DNA of 64,000 nucleotides from Bacteroidota bacterium (lineage in GTDB: Bacteria; Bacteroidota; Bacteroidia; Flavobacteriales; Weeksellaceae): assembly GCA_023423715.1 (NCBI GenBank), contig JAFAFC010000023.1:35605-99604 (forward strand). Reading direction: 5' to 3'. The translations under genes were made by a program, and so were the position numbers. Position 1 is the stretch's first letter; each line of letters opens with the position of its first letter. The notes below the pieces were generated by a model. That model was not told where the DNA came from and ran no database searches. It worked only from the letters and a program-made list of their open reading frames with translations. This document shows, in pieces, positions 25,140 to 33,719 of this stretch.

Positions 25140-25684
25140 TGAAAATAAAAGAAACTCCACTTAAAGACTGTTACATAATAGAACCTACTTTGTTTGAAGA
25201 CGAAAGAGGTTATTTTTTTGAAAAGTATAACGAAAAACGTTTTGAAGAATTGACTGGAATGAACGGTCATTTTGTTCAAGACAATATTTCAAAATCATCA
25301 TATGGTGTTCTTCGTGGTCTTCATTTGCAAAAAGGAGAACATGCTCAAGCGAAATTGGTTTCTTGTTTAGAAGGAAAAGTTTGGGATATTGCTGTTGATC
25401 TTCGCGAAGATTCTCCAAGTTTTGGAAAATGGTTTGGAGTGGAGCTAACAGAAGAAAATAAAGTTCAATTTTATGTTCCAAGAGGGTTTGCCCATGGTTT
25501 TGTTGTTCTAAGTGAAACCGCTGTTTTTGCTTATAAATGCGATAATTTCTACAACAAAGAATCGGAAGGTTCTGTAAAATTCAATGATGCTGATTTAAAT
25601 ATCGATTGGAAAATTACGGAAGCTGATATGATTCTTTCTGAAAAAGATCAAAATGCATCAAGCTTTAAAGACCATAATTATTAA
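25139..25684 (+). CDS. rfbC: dTDP-4-dehydrorhamnose 3,5-epimerase
   Basis: 181 aa, normal RmlC length. Cupin enzyme that converts dTDP-4-keto-6-deoxy-D-glucose to dTDP-4-keto-L-rhamnose. Seen: FEDERGYFFEKYN, FVQDNISKSSYGVLRGLHLQ with catalytic His 62, AVDLREDSPSFGKW with the Asp partner, and FYVPRGFAHGFVVLSE. It lies in the order rmlC-rmlB-rmlA. The final reductase gene rmlD is not in the window. Confidence 0.95.
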   Translation: MKIKETPLKDCYIIEPTLFEDERGYFFEKYNEKRFEELTGMNGHFVQDNISKSSYGVLRGLHLQKGEHAQAKLVSCLEGKVWDIAVDLREDSPSFGKWFGVELTEENKVQFYVPRGFAHGFVVLSETAVFAYKCDNFYNKESEGSVKFNDADLNIDWKITEADMILSEKDQNASSFKDHNY

Positions 25685-25693
25685 AAACATTCA

Positions 25694-26773
25694 ATGAAAA
25701 ATATTATTATCACCGGAGGTGCTGGTTTTATCGGTTCTCACGTAGTTCGAGAATTTGTAAAAAATAATCCAGACTCTAAAATCATCAACCTTGATGCTTT
25801 AACGTATGCTGGAAATCTTGAAAATTTAAAAGATATCGAAAACGAACCTAATTACGTTTTCGAAAAAACAGATATCACAAAACCGGAAGAACTTCGCAAG
25901 GTTTTTGAGAAATATAATCCAGATGCAGTAGTGCATTTAGCTGCTGAATCTCATGTAGATAGAAGTATTACAGATCCAAATGCGTTCATTAATACCAACG
26001 TAAACGGAACGGCTAACCTTTTGAATCTTTGTATTGAGTTTTGGACATTAAATCCAGATCACACACACGGAAGATTCCCAAATGAACCAAGAAAAAACTT
26101 GTTCTATCACGTTTCAACCGATGAGGTTTACGGAAGTTTAGGTGAAACTGGTTTCTTTTTAGAGACGACTCCTTACGATCCACAATCTCCGTATTCGGCT
26201 TCTAAAGCGGCTTCTGATCATTTGGTGAGAGCGTACGGAAACACGTATGGAATGCCATTTATTTTGTCAAATTGTTCAAATAATTATGGTCCAAACCATT
26301 TTCCGGAGAAGTTGATTCCGCTTTGTTTATCCAATATTTTAAATGAAAAACCGCTTCCAATCTATGGAGACGGAAAATATACGCGTGATTGGTTATTTGT
26401 AATTGACCATGCAAAAGCGATTCATCAAATTTTCAATGAGTCTAAAACAGGTGAAACTTACAATATTGGAGGTTTCAACGAGTGGCAAAATATTGATTTG
26501 GTGAAAGAATTAATCAAGCAACTGGATGCTAAATTGGGTAAACCAGAAGGTTATTCAGAAAAATTAATCACTTTTGTGAAAGACAGACCAGGTCACGACA
26601 AGCGTTATGCAATTGATGCAACAAAACTAAATCGCGATTTAGGTTGGAAACCATCTGTTACTTTTGAAGAAGGTTTAGCAAAAACTATTGATTGGTATTT
26701 AGAAAACAAAGAATGGTTGGAGAACGTTACCTCTGGCGATTACCAAAAATATTACGATCAACAATACAATTAA
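25694..26773 (+). CDS. rfbB: dTDP-glucose 4,6-dehydratase
   Basis: 359 aa, full-length RmlB. SDR enzyme that converts dTDP-D-glucose to dTDP-4-keto-6-deoxy-D-glucose. Seen: GGAGFIGSHVVRE near 7-19, AAESHVDRSITDP, the active-site STDEVYGSLGE near 138-148, and SPYSASKAASDHLVRAY with Tyr about 166 and Lys about 170, then NNYGPNHFPEKLIP. It lies 9 bp after rmlC in the same operon. Confidence 0.96.
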   Translation: MKNIIITGGAGFIGSHVVREFVKNNPDSKIINLDALTYAGNLENLKDIENEPNYVFEKTDITKPEELRKVFEKYNPDAVVHLAAESHVDRSITDPNAFINTNVNGTANLLNLCIEFWTLNPDHTHGRFPNEPRKNLFYHVSTDEVYGSLGETGFFLETTPYDPQSPYSASKAASDHLVRAYGNTYGMPFILSNCSNNYGPNHFPEKLIPLCLSNILNEKPLPIYGDGKYTRDWLFVIDHAKAIHQIFNESKTGETYNIGGFNEWQNIDLVKELIKQLDAKLGKPEGYSEKLITFVKDRPGHDKRYAIDATKLNRDLGWKPSVTFEEGLAKTIDWYLENKEWLENVTSGDYQKYYDQQYN

Positions 26774-26813
26774 TTGTTACACTACACAATACTAAATTGA
26801 CACATTAATTAGC

Positions 26814-27674
26814 ATGAAAGGAATTATTTTAGCCGGAGGTTCCGGAACTCGATTATATCCATTGACGATTGCAGTGAGCAAGCAGTTGATGCCAGTTTAC
26901 GACAAACCAATGATTTATTATCCGTTGTCAACATTACTTTTGGCTGGGATTAAAGATATTTTGATTATCACGACTCCACACGACCAAGAAGGATTTATCA
27001 AACTTTTAGGTGATGGTTCACAAATCGGTTGTAATATTGAATATAAAGTTCAGCCAAGTCCAGACGGATTAGCGCAAGCGTTTATTTTAGGTGAGCAATT
27101 TATAGGAAATGATGCGGCAGCCTTGGTTTTAGGAGATAATATTTTCTACGGAAACGGAATGGGAAGAATGCTGAAAAATAAAACCAATCCAAATGGTGGA
27201 GTGGTGTTCGCTTATCACGTTTCAGATCCTGAAAGATACGGAGTTGTAGAATTTGATGATAACTTCAAAGCTTTATCAATTGAAGAGAAGCCAACTTCTC
27301 CAAAATCAAATTATGCCGTTCCAGGATTGTATTTCTATGATAATAATGTAGTTGAAATCGCTAAAAATATCAAACCATCACCTCGTGGAGAGTTAGAAAT
27401 TACCGATGTAAACAATGTTTATTTAAAAGAAGGAAAGCTTGAGGTTGGTGTTTTAGACCGTGGTACTGCTTGGTTGGATACGGGAACTTTCGATTCTTTG
27501 CATGAAGCATCAGAGTTTGTGAGTGTTATTGAGAAACGTCAAGGTTTTAAAATCGGATGTATCGAGGAAATTGCTTTTAACAATGGTTTTATTAATGAAG
27601 AAAAACTATTAGAAACGGCTGCTAAATATGGTAAAAGCGGTTATGGAGCTTATTTGAAACAATTAATCAAATAA
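26814..27674 (+). CDS. rfbA: Glucose-1-phosphate thymidylyltransferase
   Basis: 286 aa, standard RmlA. Couples dTTP and glucose-1-phosphate to dTDP-glucose, the first step of the dTDP-rhamnose pathway. Seen: KGIILAGGSGTRLYPLT at 2-18, SKQLMPVYDKPMIYYPLS, LGDNIFYGNGMG near 107-118, VEFDDNFKALSIEEKPTSPKS and GTAWLDTGTFDSLHEAS. Last gene of the polysaccharide locus, followed by an intrinsic terminator. Confidence 0.97.
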   Translation: MKGIILAGGSGTRLYPLTIAVSKQLMPVYDKPMIYYPLSTLLLAGIKDILIITTPHDQEGFIKLLGDGSQIGCNIEYKVQPSPDGLAQAFILGEQFIGNDAAALVLGDNIFYGNGMGRMLKNKTNPNGGVVFAYHVSDPERYGVVEFDDNFKALSIEEKPTSPKSNYAVPGLYFYDNNVVEIAKNIKPSPRGELEITDVNNVYLKEGKLEVGVLDRGTAWLDTGTFDSLHEASEFVSVIEKRQGFKIGCIEEIAFNNGFINEEKLLETAAKYGKSGYGAYLKQLIK

Positions 27675-27696
27675 ATTCAAAGCAAAATATAAATTT

Positions 27697-27723
27697 AAAA
27701 GAACCGAATGCGGTTCTTTTTTT
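27697..27723 (+). terminator. Terminator after rfbA
   Basis: AAAAGAACCG / CGGTTCTTTT stem with an AATG loop and a T tail. It closes the surface-polysaccharide gene set before rimO. Confidence 0.85.
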
Positions 27724-27728
27724 ATTCC

Positions 27729-27736
27729 TAAATTTG
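27729..27736 (+). promoter_or_regulatory. -7 element of rimO
   Basis: TAAATTTG matches TAnnTTTG, 22 nt before the rimO ATG and directly after the rfbA terminator. Confidence 0.55.
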
Positions 27737-27758
27737 CAAACTTAAATTAATCAAGAAG

Positions 27759-29060
27759 ATGCGTACAAAATCCACTGGAAAAAAGAAAATAAATGTAATC
27801 ACTTTGGGATGTTCCAAAAATGTTTACGATTCAGAAGTATTGATGAGTCAGCTCAAAGCCAATGGAAAAGAAGTGGTGCATGAGAAAAAAGGGGATATCG
27901 TCGTAATTAATACGTGCGGTTTTATCGACAATGCGAAGGAAGAATCTATCAACACGATTTTAGATTATGTTGAGGCGAAAAAGAATGGGGAAGTGGAGAA
28001 GGTTTTCGTTACGGGATGCCTTTCGGAGCGTTACAAGCCTGATTTAATTAAAGAAATTCCAGATGTTGACCAATATTTCGGAACGCGTGATTTACCGATT
28101 TTGTTGAAACATTTAGGTGCGGATTATAAGCATGAATTAGTTGGTGAGCGTTTAACGACGACACCAAAACACTACGCATATTTAAAAATTTCAGAAGGTT
28201 GCGACCGTCCATGTTCGTTTTGTGCGATTCCGTTGATGCGTGGTGGACACGTTTCTACACCGATTGAAAAGTTAATTGATGAAGCGAAAAGTCTTGCTAA
28301 AGTTGGTGTTAAAGAATTGATTTTAATTGCTCAAGATTTAACGTATTACGGTTTAGATATTTACAAAAAGAGAGCTTTAGGCGATTTGTTGAAGGAATTA
28401 ATTAAAGTGGAAGGAATCGAGTGGATTCGTTTGCATTATGCGTTCCCGACTGGTTTTCCGGAAGATGTTTTGGATATTATTCGTGAAGAACCGAAGGTTT
28501 GTAACTATATCGATATTCCTTTGCAGCACATCAATACAGAGTTGTTGAAATCAATGCGTCGTGGAACAACTCATGAAAAAACCGATGCTTTATTGGATAA
28601 ATTCCGTGAGAAAGTTCCAAATATGGCAATTAGAACGACTTTAATCGTTGGTTATCCTGGAGAAACAGAAGAAATTTTCCAAGAATTAAAAGATTGGGTT
28701 CGTGAACAAAGATTCGACAGATTGGGATGTTTCACATATTCGCATGAAGAAAATACGCATGCTCATTTGTTGGAAGATACCATTCCACAAGAAGTGAAAG
28801 AAGCTCGTGTAGAGGAAATCATGGAATTGCAAGCTCAAATTTCTTGGGAGAAAAATCAAGAAAAAGTTGGAAAGGTTTTGAAATGTATTTTCGATCGTAA
28901 AGAAGGAAATTACTTCGTTGGTCGTTCAGAATACGATTCGCCAGACGTTGATAACACGATTTTGGTGGATGCGAAAGATGCTTACATTCCATTAGGAGAG
29001 TTTTCGAATATTAAAATTACTTCCGCTGAGGAGTTCGATTTATACGGAGAATTGGTTTAA
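27759..29060 (+). CDS. rimO: Ribosomal protein S12 methylthiotransferase
   Basis: 433 aa, full length. Radical-SAM enzyme that adds a methylthio group to an Asp of ribosomal protein S12. N-terminal UPF0004 domain with Cys in GCSKNVYDSE, NTCGF and GCLSERY; radical-SAM cluster motif CDRPCSFC near 148-155; SAM-binding and TIM-barrel segments (ELILIAQDLTYYG, IPLQHIN); C-terminal TRAM domain (VDAKDAYIPLGEF). The GCSKN signature and IPLMRGGH favour RimO over MiaB. Monocistronic, between two terminators. Confidence 0.95.
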   Translation: MRTKSTGKKKINVITLGCSKNVYDSEVLMSQLKANGKEVVHEKKGDIVVINTCGFIDNAKEESINTILDYVEAKKNGEVEKVFVTGCLSERYKPDLIKEIPDVDQYFGTRDLPILLKHLGADYKHELVGERLTTTPKHYAYLKISEGCDRPCSFCAIPLMRGGHVSTPIEKLIDEAKSLAKVGVKELILIAQDLTYYGLDIYKKRALGDLLKELIKVEGIEWIRLHYAFPTGFPEDVLDIIREEPKVCNYIDIPLQHINTELLKSMRRGTTHEKTDALLDKFREKVPNMAIRTTLIVGYPGETEEIFQELKDWVREQRFDRLGCFTYSHEENTHAHLLEDTIPQEVKEARVEEIMELQAQISWEKNQEKVGKVLKCIFDRKEGNYFVGRSEYDSPDVDNTILVDAKDAYIPLGEFSNIKITSAEEFDLYGELV

Positions 29061-29080
29061 AAATCAATTAATACAAGCTT

Positions 29081-29109
29081 AAGTCCTTCATTTTTGAAGG
29101 ACTTTTTTT
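29081..29109 (+). terminator. Terminator after rimO
   Basis: AAGTCCTTC / GAAGGACTT stem with an ATTTTT loop and a T-rich tail, 20 bp after the rimO stop. Confidence 0.85.
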
Positions 29110-29139
29110 AAATTTAATTTTCAAAATAAAAAATCATAA

Positions 29140-31884
29140 ATGAAAAGATTGCTTTTACTCATTTTGCTAAGTTTTCAGGCGTACATTTTCGCGCAACAAA
29201 TTCCCATTACGGGAAAGGTTTTGTCGGGAAACGTTCCAATTGGCAACGCAACTATTTATCTTTTAAAGGAAAGCGATAGCACGATTATCAATTATACGAG
29301 CTCCAGTGAAGCAGGAAATTTCAATTTGAAAGTTGATAAAATCTCGCAACCAACGATTTTGAAGGTGAATTCTGATGATTATGACGAGTATTTTACCCGT
29401 TTTGAAAAGATTGAAGGTCCAATTTCTCTTGGAAACATCAGCCTTGAAAAGATGAAATCAATGGAAATTCAAGAAGTGGTCATTCAATCTGCGGCGCCGC
29501 CTGTAAAAATTAAAAAAGATACAGTGGAGTTTAATGCAGCGTCATTTCCTGTTCGCCCCGATTCGAATATTGAACAGTTGATAAAGGGTTTACCAGGTTT
29601 TGATATTGATGCAGACGGAAAAATTACAGCAAACGGAAAAGATGTAGATCAGATTTTGGTGAATGGAAAACCGTTTTTTGATAAAGATGGACAAGTTGCT
29701 TTAAAAAATATTCCTGCGGACATTATTAAAAAAGTTCAAGTAACAGGAACCAAAACCAAAGAAGAAGAATTGAATGGTGAGCCTGCAAAATCTGAAAATT
29801 TAACCTTGAATTTCGCGATTGATGAAAAGAAAAATTTGGGTTATATGATTCGTTTGACGGGCGGTTACGGCACGGATGATCGCTATGAAGCCAGCGGAAT
29901 CGCCAGTTATTTTAAAAATAATACGAAAATTAGCCTTTTAGGAGCTTCAAATAATATCAATTCATCAGGTTTTTCGAACGATGAAGTTTTTGATAGCATG
30001 GGAAATGGCCGTAATTCACGTTTGCTTTCGGGAAGTTTAAGCGGCGGAAATACTACAAAAGGAATTCAAAAATCATCCACTTTTGGGATTAATTATGCGG
30101 ATAAAATTAGTGATAATGCCGATTTGGATAATTTGAGCGTGATGGTTACGGATAATAATTTGGAGACCAGTTCAACCGTTTCTCGAGAAACGTATTTGCC
30201 GAGTGATATTTTAAAAACCGATTCTAAAAATTCTGGTTTTAATGAAAATAAAGATGTGAAATTCAATGGTGCAGCTCGAATTAAGTTTGATAAACGTACG
30301 GATTTGTACATTTCTACAGGTTTCACCAACTCCAATGGAAATGCTACAAACGAATCGTCATCATCTACATTTAGCAATAATGCAAACGATTTGTTGAATC
30401 AGTCAACTTCGAAAACGCAAAGCGATTCCAACCAAAATAATGCAAACGTCAGCGCCCTCTTTTCAAAGCGATTTATGAAAAAAGGTAGAGTTTTAAGCGC
30501 TTCGTTGGCTGGAGTTGTCGGACAATCCAACACGGATAAAATTTCTTTGTTGGACACGGAATTTTTTCAAACTGGGAATAACGATTTTAGAAATCAGCTT
30601 TCCAAAAATCGTACTACGAGCAATAATTTCACGTATGGATTCGATTATTCTGAGCCCATTTCAGATTCTGCTAGAGTTGCCATTGGAGTTGATTTTCGTA
30701 CGGATTACAGCAACGCAGTTCGTGATGTAAACGATTTTGATCAACTTACAGGCGGTTACGATTCTCACAATTCCTTGCTTTCTAACTCTATGTTGCAGGA
30801 GAAAAGTTCTTTGGTTCCCGAGCTTTCATATCGTTTAGAAAAGAAAAAATATTCCGTTCGTGCGTTTTTCAATGTTGATATATTGAAAATGGATGTTGAT
30901 GCTCAATACAACGGTGTTTCCTACGGTTTGTCGAAAGATTTTATCCTTCCAGAATACAATTTTGGTTTCAATTATAAATTCAGTGATAAATCGAGATTGA
31001 ACCTTAATCATAGTGCGAATTATTCTACTCCAACAGCGGTTCAATTGACGCCGTATCAAGATGTTTCAAATCCATTGTTAACTCAAACGGGAAATCCAGA
31101 TCTTAAAAATACGTGGATGAACAGCACGAGACTTAATTTCAACGATTTTAACCAAGTGAAAAACCTCAATCTCTTTGCCAATGCAAATTTCAACTACTAT
31201 AATAATCAAATTACGTCACAACGGTCGTATGATTCCGAAGGAAAGCAGTTTTTAACGTACGCGAATATCAGCGGAAACAAAAACGCAAGTTTAGGATTTG
31301 GAGCAACTAAAACCTACAAATTTGGAGCAAATAAACTGAGTATTAGTCCACGTTTTAGGATGAGTTACAGTTATCAAAAGGGTTTTATTGATCAAGAAAT
31401 TTATAGCAGTAAAACGTACAGTATTACGCCAAGCATTGGTTTGAGTTATGAGATTAAAGACAAATTATTGCTGAAGCCAAGTTACAATTTCAGCTATAAT
31501 AGCTCGAAATACGACAATTACACGGTTGATGGTCGAAATACAAGCACGAACCGTTTTAAATTGGAAATGACGAACTATATTGGCGAAAATTTGGTTATTG
31601 GAAACGATTTTGATTATTCTACGAACAGCAATATTGCAGCAGGTTTTAAAAAGAACTTCTATTTCTGGAATGCAAGTGTTGGTTATACCTTTCTCCAAAA
31701 GCAGTTGACGGCGAAAGTAAAGGTTTACGATATGCTTAATCAAAACCAAAGCGTACAACGAATTATTACCGACACATATATTGAAGACCGCGATGATTTA
31801 ATCCTCAAAAGATACATTATGTTTTCGCTAACTTATAAACTGAATAAGTTTGGTGGGAAAAATGTAGCAAAAAGGAGAGGTTAA
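29140..31884 (+). CDS. TonB-dependent-receptor-like outer membrane beta-barrel protein
   Basis: 914 aa. Signal peptide (MKRLLLLILLSFQAYIFAQ), an N-terminal carboxypeptidase-regulatory-like domain (GKVLSGNVPIGNATIYLL), a plug-like domain (IKGLPGFDIDADGKITANG; DQILVNGKPFF; IPADIIKKVQV near 145-205), then a long series of amphipathic strands. It belongs to the Bacteroidota barrel family with an incomplete plug (outer membrane beta-barrel family type 3) rather than classical SusC. No SusD partner follows and no TonB box is evident. The transported substrate is unknown. Confidence 0.85.
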   Translation: MKRLLLLILLSFQAYIFAQQIPITGKVLSGNVPIGNATIYLLKESDSTIINYTSSSEAGNFNLKVDKISQPTILKVNSDDYDEYFTRFEKIEGPISLGNISLEKMKSMEIQEVVIQSAAPPVKIKKDTVEFNAASFPVRPDSNIEQLIKGLPGFDIDADGKITANGKDVDQILVNGKPFFDKDGQVALKNIPADIIKKVQVTGTKTKEEELNGEPAKSENLTLNFAIDEKKNLGYMIRLTGGYGTDDRYEASGIASYFKNNTKISLLGASNNINSSGFSNDEVFDSMGNGRNSRLLSGSLSGGNTTKGIQKSSTFGINYADKISDNADLDNLSVMVTDNNLETSSTVSRETYLPSDILKTDSKNSGFNENKDVKFNGAARIKFDKRTDLYISTGFTNSNGNATNESSSSTFSNNANDLLNQSTSKTQSDSNQNNANVSALFSKRFMKKGRVLSASLAGVVGQSNTDKISLLDTEFFQTGNNDFRNQLSKNRTTSNNFTYGFDYSEPISDSARVAIGVDFRTDYSNAVRDVNDFDQLTGGYDSHNSLLSNSMLQEKSSLVPELSYRLEKKKYSVRAFFNVDILKMDVDAQYNGVSYGLSKDFILPEYNFGFNYKFSDKSRLNLNHSANYSTPTAVQLTPYQDVSNPLLTQTGNPDLKNTWMNSTRLNFNDFNQVKNLNLFANANFNYYNNQITSQRSYDSEGKQFLTYANISGNKNASLGFGATKTYKFGANKLSISPRFRMSYSYQKGFIDQEIYSSKTYSITPSIGLSYEIKDKLLLKPSYNFSYNSSKYDNYTVDGRNTSTNRFKLEMTNYIGENLVIGNDFDYSTNSNIAAGFKKNFYFWNASVGYTFLQKQLTAKVKVYDMLNQNQSVQRIITDTYIEDRDDLILKRYIMFSLTYKLNKFGGKNVAKRRG

Positions 31885-31945
31885 TTTATAAAATTAGATC
31901 AATTTTGTTGAATAATTGGTTTAAAAAACCAAATAAAAAAATAGG

Positions 31946-31977
31946 AAATCCCGAATTGTCAAAATTTCGGGATTTTT
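31946..31977 (+). terminator. Terminator after the barrel protein
   Basis: AAATCCCGAA paired with TTTCGGGATTT, T-rich tail, about 60 bp after the stop at 31884. Confidence 0.75.
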
Positions 31978-32160
31978 ATTTGTTAAAGAATCTTAAAATA
32001 AAGTATGAAAATCGGGTCGAGATGTATTTTAAACTTTATTTTCATCACCATTATATGTTTTGCATAGGAGCTAGATAAATTTTAATTTTAGTATTTTGAT
32101 TAAAATATAAATGATTGACTAACAGGTTTTTGGATTAATTTTAAGGCCTCTAAATAGTGC

Positions 32161-32270
32161 AAAATGTTAATGTTTTTAACATTTTAACAATCTATTTAAC
32201 ATTTTTTAACATGTTTTATTTTTTCCTTTATTTATGGGTATTAGCGAAGGTGTTTAACAAAATGTTAACA
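32161..32270. promoter_or_regulatory. Cluster of TTAACA motifs upstream of the RlpA-like gene
   Basis: TTAACA occurs at 32176, 32184, 32196, 32206, 32254 and 32265, with the reverse TGTTAA at 32165 and 32263 (the last pair forms TGTTAACA). Most spacings are 8-12 bp. The rest of the gap 31885-32355 is AT-rich without a gene. It could be a regulator-binding array; not proven. Confidence 0.35.
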
Positions 32271-32298
32271 TAAAATTAAGAAACGTTAAGAAAGTGGA

Positions 32299-32329
32299 TT
32301 GAGTTCGCTAGAGATCGACAATATCTTTG
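32299..32329 (+). promoter_or_regulatory. Promoter of the RlpA-like gene
   Basis: TTG (32299-32301), 20-bp spacer, TATCTTTG (32322-32329): a near-perfect Bacteroidota promoter. It decides the start, since the in-frame TTG at 32299 is the -33 element and the ATG at 32356 follows 26 nt after the -7 box. Confidence 0.75.
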
Positions 32330-32355
32330 CCACGTCAAAACCCCTAAAATTCAAA

Positions 32356-32724
32356 ATGATGAAGAGATTTATCCTCGTAATCATAATGATGATTTCAACA
32401 CTAGGTCTTTATTCTTTCAAGAATAATGCCACAGAAGCGAGAACAAGTTTTGCCTCGTATTACCATGATAAGTTCAATGGTAAGAAAACAGCCAGCGGAG
32501 AGATTTTCGATAATGATAAATTGACTGCGGCACACAGAAGTTTACCTTTTGGTACCCAAGTTAAGGTGACCAACCTTAAGAACGGAGAAAGCGTTGTTGT
32601 TCGTGTAAACGACAGAGGTCCTTTCCATTCTTCTAGAGTTTTAGATGTTTCTAAAGCTGCTTTTGAAGAAATAAGTGACATCAAACACGGCGTAGTACCA
32701 ATTGAGTACGAAATTATTGAATAA
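32356..32724 (+). CDS. RlpA-like double-psi beta-barrel protein
   Basis: 122 aa exported protein. Signal peptide (MMKRFILVIIMMISTLGLYSF), then a DPBB domain: FASYYHDKFNGKKTASGE, DKLTAAHRSLPFGTQVKV, VVVRVNDRGPFHSSRVLDVS. RlpA proteins are septal lytic transglycosylases acting on denuded peptidoglycan glycans. The Asp in the VNDRGPF motif is kept. The C-terminal SPOR domain of E. coli RlpA is absent, so septal targeting is not predicted. Single gene with a strong promoter and terminator. Confidence 0.88.
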   Translation: MMKRFILVIIMMISTLGLYSFKNNATEARTSFASYYHDKFNGKKTASGEIFDNDKLTAAHRSLPFGTQVKVTNLKNGESVVVRVNDRGPFHSSRVLDVSKAAFEEISDIKHGVVPIEYEIIE

Positions 32725-32745
32725 GGAAATAATCATCTTATGTAC

Positions 32746-32777
32746 AAAAGCCAACCGATTTCGGTTGGCTTTTTTTA
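32746..32777 (+). terminator. Terminator of the RlpA-like gene
   Basis: AAAAGCCAACCGA / TCGGTTGGCTTTT stem with a 2-nt apparent loop (functionally 4-6 nt) and a T-rich tail. Confidence 0.85.
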
Positions 32778-32884
32778 TTTCTGCAAAACTTAAGATTAAG
32801 AAAAGAGTAGGTTAAGTTTATGTTCTGGTGTTGCCTCGAGGTATCTTTGTTTCACTAAGGCAAATAAACACAATTGAAACAAAA

Positions 32885-32917
32885 AGCTTTAATACGTTCT
32901 TGTATTAAGGCTTTTTT
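32885..32917. terminator. Hairpin terminator overlapping the stop of the 32905 gene
   Basis: AGCTTTAATAC pairs with GTATTAAGGCT (one wobble pair), loop GTTCTT, with A and T tracts on the two sides. The stop codon of the minus-strand gene (32905-32907) lies in the stem. The 160-bp stretch 32725-32884 otherwise holds the preceding terminator and a lone TATCTTTG at 32842. Confidence 0.65.
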
Positions 32918-33702
32918 GGATTTATGATGTCATTGAAATCGGGATTGTAATTATCCCAAATTCGGTAACCTGTTTTGCCCTTTCTAATATAGTACGTTTG
33001 CTCACCTTTTTTATGAAATGGAAAATGGTTTCCATTTTTCTCGAAAATCATATTCCAAAATTCGTCGGTCGCAAAGATGAGCGTTTCATTTTCGTAAGCA
33101 ACAAAACGAACGTTATAGATTTCGATATTACTCAGTTCACGGTTCATGACAATCTCTGTCGATTTCAGTTTCTCTAGATAGAGCTTAATTCGCTTCAAAT
33201 ATGGGCCGCTTTCATCAATAAACTCCTTGAACTTGTCCAGATCATACGAATCCAAATTCTGCATGCATTTGTACTCGTACAAGCAGCAATCGGTAATGAT
33301 ATTTTTAATCTCATTAAAATCCGCTTTCGTAAGGGTGAAACTATTTTCGTCTTGCGTAGTGGGTTGGGTTCCGTTGGTTACTTCGATAAAATGATTTAAA
33401 TTATCGTAGCCTAAGAATATGGCAATTTTATCTAACGTTTTTAAGAAACGTAAATCATGATATGCCGTAGGCTTTATTTGACCTTCGTACAAACGCTTGA
33501 TGGTAATCGGTGAAATACTATTTCCTAAAGAGAAGAAATGTTCGCTTTCGGTGGTAATTTTAGAGGAAAGTCCATCATTAACAATGTTCGTAAGAACCTC
33601 ATAGTGGTTGTTTTTCCACACTGGAGCTGCTCCAAGTATCGAATTTTTTACTTTGTCGTGTTGGACAATTTCTTTTTTTAAACTTTCAATAATATCTTTC
33701 AT
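32905..33702 (-). CDS. Hypothetical protein with HTH-like N-terminus
   Basis: 265 aa, soluble. Family not recognised with certainty. Residues about 45-105 (SLGNSISPITIKRLYEGQ then LRFLKTLDKIAIFLGYDNLNHF) resemble a helix-turn-helix-like region of many Bacteroidota proteins, in which 'SxSTLKR' is followed by 'TLDxLAxFLGYxxWxxF'. The middle is helical. The C-terminal 90 residues (VRFVAYENETLIFATDEFW; GEQTYYIRKGKTGYRIWDNY) look like a small alpha+beta domain, possibly NTF2-like. It may be a DNA-binding regulator; this is inference. Located 17 bp downstream of xth on the same strand. Confidence 0.6.
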   Translation of the reverse strand: MKDIIESLKKEIVQHDKVKNSILGAAPVWKNNHYEVLTNIVNDGLSSKITTESEHFFSLGNSISPITIKRLYEGQIKPTAYHDLRFLKTLDKIAIFLGYDNLNHFIEVTNGTQPTTQDENSFTLTKADFNEIKNIITDCCLYEYKCMQNLDSYDLDKFKEFIDESGPYLKRIKLYLEKLKSTEIVMNRELSNIEIYNVRFVAYENETLIFATDEFWNMIFEKNGNHFPFHKKGEQTYYIRKGKTGYRIWDNYNPDFNDIINPKKP

Positions 33703-33719
33703 GGCACAAAATCAAAACA

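Noticed and set aside
5651..27674. Mobile element carrying the polysaccharide locus
   Set aside because: No transposase, integrase, terminal inverted repeats or attachment-site duplication was seen at the edges. Variation is better explained by homologous exchange.
32022..32078. 18-codon ORF with a CAT CAC CAT run, as a His leader peptide
   Set aside because: No -7 box directly before it, no competing hairpins or T-tract terminator after it, and the next gene (RlpA-like) has nothing to do with histidine.
32842..32917. Small RNA from TATCTTTG (32842-32849) to the terminator at 32885-32917
   Set aside because: No -33 TTG at acceptable spacing, and the terminator is explained by the minus-strand gene it overlaps. 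Transcript data would be needed.
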